From an uncultured Flavobacterium sp. (GTDB taxonomy: Bacteria > Bacteroidota > Bacteroidia > Flavobacteriales > Flavobacteriaceae), in contig NZ_CALFIG010000172.1 in assembly GCF_937876455.1 (NCBI RefSeq), positions 1-11,754 of the forward strand: 11,754 nt of DNA. Direction: 5' to 3'. Shown piece after piece: positions 7,339-11,754 of the stretch. A program made the translations under genes and the position numbers. The notes beneath the pieces were generated by a model. The model was not told the DNA's origin, did not search any database, and saw only the letters and a list, made by a program, of their open reading frames with translations. Within the stretch, counting starts at the first letter, position 1. Every line of letters starts with the position of its first letter.

Positions 7339-7956
7339 ATGAAAGTATTTATTACAGGAATAGGAACAGATGTTGGTAAAACAGTTGCTTCTGCCATAGT
7401 AGTTGAAGCATTAGAAGCAGATTATTGGAAGCCTATACAGGCAGGAGATTTACATTTTTCAGATTCCGATAAAATAAAATCCAAAATCTCAAATCCAAGA
7501 TCTCAAATTTTAACAAATGCATATGCCCTAAATACTCCAGCAAGTCCACATTTAGCTGCAGAACGAGACGGAATTACTATTGATATTAAAAAAATTAAAG
7601 AACCAAAAACTACAAATCATTTGGTTATTGAAGGTGCAGGGGGGGTATTGGTTCCATTAAATGAAGAACATACAATTTTAGATTTAATTCAATCCACGTA
7701 TAAAGTCATTGTAGTTTCTCGTCATTATTTAGGAAGTATTAACCATACCTTATTGACTATAGAAGCTTTAAAGAGTAGAAATATTTCTGTAGCGGGCATT
7801 ATTTTTTCGGGTGATGAACATGTAGCAACGGAGCAAATCATTTTATCAAAAACAGGTAGTACTATGATAGGTCGAATAGAGGAGGAGCCTTATTTTGATA
7901 AAAATGTGGTAAAACAGTATGCCGATTTATTTAGAGATAAGTTGTTGAAATTATAA
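7339..7956 (+). CDS. bioD: ATP-dependent dethiobiotin synthetase
   Basis: BioD closes the ureido ring of dethiobiotin from 7,8-diaminopelargonic acid, CO2 and ATP in the cytoplasm. The 205 residues (E. coli BioD about 225) begin MKVFITGIGTDVGKT, with the P-loop at 7-15 including Asp11, Lys14 and Thr15. Other landmarks are YWKPIQAG at 29-36 with the substrate lysine Lys32, TPASPHLAAE at 66-75, EGAGGVLVPL at 98-107, and GSINHTLLTIEAL at 132-144. The start is the only ATG that keeps the P-loop at the normal distance, and it is preceded by an A-rich leader rather than a Shine-Dalgarno sequence. Codons 48-57 contain a nearly perfect 14-nt tandem duplication. bioA follows after 69 nt with a probable promoter between them. 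Confidence 0.95.
   Translation: MKVFITGIGTDVGKTVASAIVVEALEADYWKPIQAGDLHFSDSDKIKSKISNPRSQILTNAYALNTPASPHLAAERDGITIDIKKIKEPKTTNHLVIEGAGGVLVPLNEEHTILDLIQSTYKVIVVSRHYLGSINHTLLTIEALKSRNISVAGIIFSGDEHVATEQIILSKTGSTMIGRIEEEPYFDKNVVKQYADLFRDKLLKL
7480..7507. repeat. 14-nt tandem duplication inside bioD
   Basis: TCCAAAATCTCAAA (7480-7493) is followed directly by TCCAAGATCTCAAA (7494-7507), identical at 13 of 14 positions. Each 14-mer is itself two related 7-nt halves. Because 14 is not a multiple of 3, the copies are read in different frames, as roughly SKIS then PRSQ. The region falls between the conserved substrate-lysine and TPASPHLAAE segments of BioD, a place where the family varies. Confidence 0.85.
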
Positions 7957-7975
7957 ATAAAAGCTAGGACTTTAA

Positions 7976-7983
7976 TACCTTTG
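7976..7983 (+). promoter_or_regulatory. Probable promoter -7 element for bioA
   Basis: TACCTTTG is a perfect TAnnTTTG match in the 69-nt gap between bioD and bioA. It predicts transcription from about 7989, with a leader of about 37 nt. The -33 side is weak: TTA at 7951-7953 sits at a 22-nt gap but differs from TTG by one base, and the nearest TTG at 7945-7947 is 28 nt away. If used, bioA and the ketosynthase could be expressed apart from bioF and bioD. Confidence 0.5.
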
Positions 7984-7984
7984 C

Positions 7985-8010
7985 ATTCAGAATAATTTAA
8001 ATCTCTGAAT
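7985..8010. promoter_or_regulatory. Inverted repeat in the bioA leader
   Basis: ATTCAGA (7985-7991) and TCTGAAT (8004-8010) are perfect 7-bp inverted arms separated by 12 nt. They begin 2 nt after the -7 element and span the predicted start of transcription, a usual place for a repressor site. The arms do not resemble the BirA box (TTGTAAACC with its inverted copy). The spacer is A/T-rich and no T tract follows, so a terminator is unlikely. An operator role is inference, and chance occurrence in AT-rich DNA is possible. Confidence 0.35.
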
Positions 8011-8025
8011 AAAATCTCAATTTTC

Positions 8026-9303
8026 ATGACGCTTTCAGAAAAAGATACTATTTATAATTGGCATCCCTATACACAACATCAATTATATTCTAATTTTCCT
8101 GCTATTGTAAAAGGAAAAGATGAGTTTTTATGGGACGAAAATGGCAAACAATACATAGACGCAATAGCCTCTTGGTGGGTCAATCCTTTTGGACATGCTA
8201 ATCCTTTTCTTGCCCAAGCAATTTATACACAATTAACAACTTTAGAACATGTATTATTTGGTGGCTTTACACATAATAAAGTGGTAGAACTTGCTGAAAA
8301 ATTAGTCCAAATTTTACCCTCTAATCAAAAGAAATTTTTTTATTCTGATAATGGTTCCACAGCTGTGGAAGTAGCTATAAAAGCTTCGCTCCAATATTTT
8401 TATAATAAAGGAGTAAAAAAGAATACGATAGTTGCATTTGATGATGCTTTTCATGGTGATACATTTGGAGCTATGGCAGTGAGTGGTATAGGTTTATTTA
8501 CAGAAGCTTTTCAAGACGCTTTGCTTCATGTAATTCGTATACCTGTTCCTGTAAAAGGAAAGGAAGAAGAATCTAAAAAAGCATTACAAAAAGCACTAGC
8601 AGAAAATGAAGTGGCTGCATTTGTTTTTGAACCTCTAGTTTTAGGGGCGGCAGGAATGGTAATGTATGAAGCATCAATTTTAGATGAATTAATACAAATT
8701 TGTAACACAAATAAAGTATTTACTATTGCAGACGAAGTAATGACAGGCTTTGGTAAAACAGGTAAACTATTTGCGTGTGATTATTTAACAACACAACCCG
8801 ATATGATGTGTTTGTCAAAAGCATTAACGGGAGGGACTATTCCAATGGCAATCACTACTTTTTCACAAGAAATTTTTGATGGCTTTGTCAGTGAAAATAC
8901 AAATCATGCTTTTTTTCATGGGCATACGTTTACAGCAAATCCCACAGGGTGTGCAGCGGCTTTGGCAAGTATTCATTTACTGGAACAACCAGAAACACAA
9001 CAGCATATAAATAGGATACATGCCAATCATATAGCCTTTCAAAATCATATTCGTTCACATAAAAACGTTAGCGTTACTCGGGTAAAAGGAATTATTTTTG
9101 CTTTAGAAGTAAAAGTAGCAGAGAAACAAGCCTATTATGGTGCATTGAGAAATAAGTTGTATCAATTTTTTATTGATCAAGGCGTTATATTACGCCCAGT
9201 AGGCAATACCATTTATATTTTGCCGCCTTATTGTATTTCAGATGAGAGTTTACATACGGTTTATCAATTAATTGAAAAAGCATTAAACGAAGTAGTATGT
9301 TAA
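8026..9303 (+). CDS. bioA: Adenosylmethionine-8-amino-7-oxononanoate aminotransferase (DAPA synthase)
   Basis: BioA is a class III PLP aminotransferase that converts KAPA to 7,8-diaminopelargonic acid, usually with S-adenosylmethionine as amino donor. The 425 residues match the family (429 in E. coli). WHPYTQ at 12-17 carries Tyr15, the E. coli Tyr17 equivalent. Further landmarks are SWWVN at 49-53, DNGSTAVEVA at 108-117, FHGDTFGAM at 142-150, IADEVMTGFGKTG at 234-246 with the PLP aspartate Asp236, and Lys265 in CLSKALTGG as the Schiff-base lysine. HGHTFTANP is at 298-306, and Arg390 lies in LRPVGN. Three positions differ from E. coli: Phe142 replaces Tyr144, Lys244 replaces Arg253, and His replaces Pro in HGPTF. 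The amino donor therefore cannot be taken for granted. The gene starts after a probable promoter and its last 7 nt overlap the next gene. Confidence 0.93.
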   Translation: MTLSEKDTIYNWHPYTQHQLYSNFPAIVKGKDEFLWDENGKQYIDAIASWWVNPFGHANPFLAQAIYTQLTTLEHVLFGGFTHNKVVELAEKLVQILPSNQKKFFYSDNGSTAVEVAIKASLQYFYNKGVKKNTIVAFDDAFHGDTFGAMAVSGIGLFTEAFQDALLHVIRIPVPVKGKEEESKKALQKALAENEVAAFVFEPLVLGAAGMVMYEASILDELIQICNTNKVFTIADEVMTGFGKTGKLFACDYLTTQPDMMCLSKALTGGTIPMAITTFSQEIFDGFVSENTNHAFFHGHTFTANPTGCAAALASIHLLEQPETQQHINRIHANHIAFQNHIRSHKNVSVTRVKGIIFALEVKVAEKQAYYGALRNKLYQFFIDQGVILRPVGNTIYILPPYCISDESLHTVYQLIEKALNEVVC

Positions 9304-10442
9304 AACAACCCGTTTATATACATTCCTTGTGTTCCCTTTCAGCATTAGGAAGTACTAAGGAAGAAGTTTGGAAAAATTATTTACATCCAAAAGCATTATT
9401 CAGCACTTTGAAAGCAAATGAAAAGGACTATTTGGTTTCAAAACTTTCAATTGAAGACAATGCGTACCTGACAAAAATTGCTTTAGAATCAAAATATAAG
9501 CATGTAGATAAAACTGTATTATTAGGATTAGCCGTTGCCCGAAAGGCAATTTCACAAATAGAAATAGAAATGCCAGAACTTGGCGTAAATTTTAGTTCTT
9601 CACGAGGTGCTACATCTTTATTTGAACAGTATTTTGAAGAATTTTATACGACTAAAAAAGTAGCTACCTATACTTCACCTGCTACCACATTAGGAAATAT
9701 TTCAAGTTGGATTGCGCATGATTTACAAACTCGAGGCCCAGAATTATCACATTCTATTACGTGCTCTTCAGGTTTACATAGTATTTTAAATGCTATTGCG
9801 TGGTTGCAAGCAGGTTTAGTTCATTCTTTTTTGGTAGGTGCCAGTGAAGCACCACTAACTCCGTTTACGTTAGCTCAGTTAGAAGCTTTAAAAGTTTATA
9901 CACAGGAAAAAAATGATTTGCCTTGTAGAGCATTAGATTTTGATAAGACTAAGAATTCGATGGTTTTAGGCGAAGGGGCTGTAGCTATGGTATTGTCTCT
10001 AAAAGATTCAACTTATTTAGCAAAAATAGTGGGTATGGGCTATGCTACTGAAGTATTGTCTAGTGCTACATCAATTTCTTCTGAAGCCGAATGTTTTCAA
10101 AAGTCTATGAAAATGGCTATTGGCAATTTACCACTTGAATCTATTGATGCGATTATCATGCATGCACCTGGAACTATTTTAGGAGATCAATCAGAGAGAG
10201 AAGCGATAGTAAAAGTATTTGGACAACAACAACCCTTACTTACGTCAAATAAATGGAAAGTTGGGCACACTTTTGCCACTTCTGGGTTATTAAGTATAGA
10301 ATTAGCAATTTTAATGCTTGAAAAGCAACAATTTATTTCTTCTCCTTTTTATCCACAGCAAATAAGTAAACCCTTGAAAAGAATTTTAGTAAATGCGGTT
10401 GGTTTTGGCGGAAATGCAGTAAGTATTTTGATAGAAAAATAA
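9297..10442 (+). CDS. Beta-ketoacyl-ACP synthase of the FabB/FabF type, biotin-linked
   Basis: This 381-residue thiolase-fold protein should catalyse decarboxylating Claisen condensation of an acyl thioester with malonyl-ACP. The complete Cys-His-His triad of KAS I/II enzymes is present: Cys156 in SITCSSGLHSI, His289 in IMHAPGT and His324 in NKWKVGHTFATSG, with the supporting Lys319. The C-terminal GFGGN loop is at 369-373 with Phe370, the equivalent of the FabF gating Phe. This excludes FabH or BioZ (Cys-His-Asn). It is about 30 residues shorter than housekeeping FabF (about 412) and clearly diverged, so it is probably a dedicated paralogue. Its ATG lies inside the end of bioA with a 7-nt overlap, ATGTTAA, which implies translational coupling. 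That placement suggests a job in making or supplying the pimeloyl chain. This is inference, and a role in another lipid or polyene pathway remains possible. A convergent hairpin begins 2 nt after the stop. Confidence 0.88.
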   Translation: MLKQPVYIHSLCSLSALGSTKEEVWKNYLHPKALFSTLKANEKDYLVSKLSIEDNAYLTKIALESKYKHVDKTVLLGLAVARKAISQIEIEMPELGVNFSSSRGATSLFEQYFEEFYTTKKVATYTSPATTLGNISSWIAHDLQTRGPELSHSITCSSGLHSILNAIAWLQAGLVHSFLVGASEAPLTPFTLAQLEALKVYTQEKNDLPCRALDFDKTKNSMVLGEGAVAMVLSLKDSTYLAKIVGMGYATEVLSSATSISSEAECFQKSMKMAIGNLPLESIDAIIMHAPGTILGDQSEREAIVKVFGQQQPLLTSNKWKVGHTFATSGLLSIELAILMLEKQQFISSPFYPQQISKPLKRILVNAVGFGGNAVSILIEK

Positions 10443-10443
10443 A

Positions 10444-10463
10444 AGCCTCAATTTCTTGAGGCT
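10444..10463. terminator. Shared hairpin terminator between the converging ketosynthase and nuoN genes
   Basis: AGCCTCAA (10444-10451) pairs perfectly with TTGAGGCT (10456-10463), an 8-bp stem with the 4-nt loop TTTC. It occupies most of the 26-nt gap between the two stop codons. Read leftward, the stem runs into TTTATTTTTC, a good T tract for ending the nuoN transcript, and it starts 6 nt after the nuoN stop. Read rightward, the following AATCTTT is a weak T tract, so termination of the biotin transcript may be less efficient. Confidence 0.78.
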
Positions 10464-10468
10464 AATCT

Positions 10469-11754
10469 TTATACTAAATTCAGAACGTAATCTGGGAATA
10501 AGCCAATAAGCACAAGTAAAACTGTAGCTACTATACCCACGATATAATATTCAGAATGGTTTGCTAATTCATTATCTTCTGATTCTTCTTTCATATACAT
10601 AGCAATAATTACTTTGAAATAATAAAAAACAGCTATCATTGAGTTAACAATGGCGAATATAGCTAAGGCTAAATACCCATCTTGAATAATTTGTCCAAGA
10701 ATAAATAATTTGCCAAAAAATCCTGCTAAAATTGGTATTCCAGCCATTGACAACGTAGCAATTGTCATAATAAAAGCCATTAATGGCGATCTTTTTGCTA
10801 AGCCGTTAAAATTTTCAATTTTACAATTGTCTTCTTTTTTAGTAACAAATAAAACTACTGAAAATGCGGCTAACCCAGCAATTGCATACGACAGGGTATA
10901 AAACAGTAAATTGTTTTGTGCATGCTCAATGTTTAAAAGTGTCATAAGCATAAATCCAGTGTGAGAAATACCAGAATAAGCTAAAATTCGTTTTAATTTT
11001 TTTTGACGTAATGCCATAACATTACCGAAAAACATGGTTGCAATGGTAACTACCACAATTACTTCTTTGTACTCATCGTACATATAGGTATTTAATATTC
11101 CTACTAATTTAAAGAATGAGGCCATAGCTGTTACCTTTGCTAAGGTGCTCATTAATGCGGTTACTTGTGTAGGTGAGCCTTCATATACATCGGGAGCCCA
11201 AAAATGCATTGGGGTAGCCGCGACTTTAAATAACATGCCTATAGTTAATAAGATGACACCAATATAGAACCAATATTCTGTAGTAGCTGATATGGATGCC
11301 TCACGCAATGTTGGCACATCAAATGCACCCGTAGCGCCATACAACATGGCAATACCAAATAATAATATACCTGAGGCAAATGATCCCATTAAGAAATATT
11401 TCATTCCAGCTTCATTACTTTTTATGTTTAAACGATCACTTCCTGCTAACACATAAAGACCAATGGACAACACTTCAATTCCTAAAAAGAACATGGAAAT
11501 GTTATTAAAGCTTACCATCGCTACAGCCCCTGAAAGCATAAATACTTTAATAGAGATAAAGTCTGATACTTTTGAACTTTTAGCATAGCTAGGCGCACTT
11601 AAAAGTACTAAAAGCGCAGTTAGTAATATAAATAAACTTGAAAATACATTAGCATATGAATCCATTACTATCATAGATTCATAACCTTGTATTTGGGGTA
11701 AGTTATGGGTAATAGTTAAACCAAACAACGCCATAAGCGAGACAATGGTTATAG
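10469..11754 (-). CDS. nuoN: NADH-quinone oxidoreductase subunit N, 5' end missing
   Basis: NuoN is one of the three antiporter-like membrane subunits of respiratory complex I. The frame is open to the window edge, giving 427 visible residues. The ATG at 11734 is internal, and about 45-50 N-terminal residues (first helices) are missing compared with E. coli NuoN (485). Numbering from that internal Met, the proton-path residues are all present: Glu87 (E. coli Glu133), Lys112 (Lys158), Lys170 (Lys217), Lys200 (Lys247) and Lys342 (Lys395). The segment TPMHFWAPDVYEGSPTQVTA at 174-193 and AGIPILAGFFGK at 331-342 are typical of NuoN/ND2. Most of the protein is hydrophobic helix. nuoN is normally the last nuo gene, so the rest of the operon should lie to the right, beyond the window. 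A shared hairpin follows the stop. Confidence 0.96.
   Translation of the reverse strand, partial: ITIVSLMALFGLTITHNLPQIQGYESMIVMDSYANVFSSLFILLTALLVLLSAPSYAKSSKVSDFISIKVFMLSGAVAMVSFNNISMFFLGIEVLSIGLYVLAGSDRLNIKSNEAGMKYFLMGSFASGILLFGIAMLYGATGAFDVPTLREASISATTEYWFYIGVILLTIGMLFKVAATPMHFWAPDVYEGSPTQVTALMSTLAKVTAMASFFKLVGILNTYMYDEYKEVIVVVTIATMFFGNVMALRQKKLKRILAYSGISHTGFMLMTLLNIEHAQNNLLFYTLSYAIAGLAAFSVVLFVTKKEDNCKIENFNGLAKRSPLMAFIMTIATLSMAGIPILAGFFGKLFILGQIIQDGYLALAIFAIVNSMIAVFYYFKVIIAMYMKEESEDNELANHSEYYIVGIVATVLLVLIGLFPDYVLNLV

Noticed and set aside
9297..10442. The ketosynthase as BioZ, or as part of an aryl polyene or flexirubin cluster
   Set aside because: The Cys-His-His triad excludes a FabH-like BioZ, and no acyl carrier protein, ketoreductase or dehydratase genes lie nearby to support a polyene cluster.
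1..11754. CRISPR arrays, insertion sequences, tRNA or rRNA genes, phage or defence islands
   Set aside because: The window is almost fully occupied by recognised core genes. The gaps are short and contain only terminators, promoters and short-period repeats. The longest gap, 151 nt before atpD, is explained by a terminator, a promoter and a leader.

Overview
The window is AT-rich DNA from a Bacteroidota genome, most likely a member of the Flavobacteriaceae (Flavobacterium-like). Three things point there: a DUF4270 secreted protein placed directly before glmS; the flavobacterial promoter form TTG ... TAnnTTTG, seen clearly before atpD; and the near absence of Shine-Dalgarno sequences, with A-rich leaders instead. 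The identification rests on protein character and promoter type. No database search was possible.

Layout. Nine genes read rightward and one, at the right edge, reads leftward. (1) Positions 1-3613: the 3' part of a DUF4270 gene, then glmS only 2 nt later, closed by a strong rho-independent terminator. (2) Positions 3634-5651: a promoter, then atpD and atpC (F1 ATP synthase beta and epsilon) without the other ATP synthase genes, closed by a second terminator. The 76-nt atpD-atpC spacer consists almost wholly of 7-nt repeats. (3) Positions 5687-10442: a biotin block of bioF, a DUF2007/zinc-ribbon gene, bioD, bioA and a FabB/F-type beta-ketoacyl synthase (KAS) that overlaps bioA. A probable extra promoter and a small inverted repeat lie before bioA. 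(4) Positions 10444-10463: a hairpin shared by two converging transcripts. (5) Positions 10469-11754: nuoN on the minus strand, cut by the window edge.

How the genes work together. glmS makes glucosamine-6-phosphate for peptidoglycan and other envelope polymers. atpDC and nuoN belong to oxidative phosphorylation but lie in separate operons. bioF, bioD and bioA supply three of the four ring-assembly steps of biotin synthesis, from pimeloyl thioester to dethiobiotin. bioB and the pimelate genes bioC and bioH are not in the window. The adjoining ketosynthase has a complete Cys-His-His active site and may help build or supply the pimeloyl precursor.

This is mainly a core-metabolism region. I see no phage, transposon, CRISPR, toxin-antitoxin or defence system. 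The most unusual signals are the short-period repeats (between atpD and atpC, inside bioD and before bioD), the biotin-linked ketosynthase and DUF2007 genes, and active-site substitutions in BioA.
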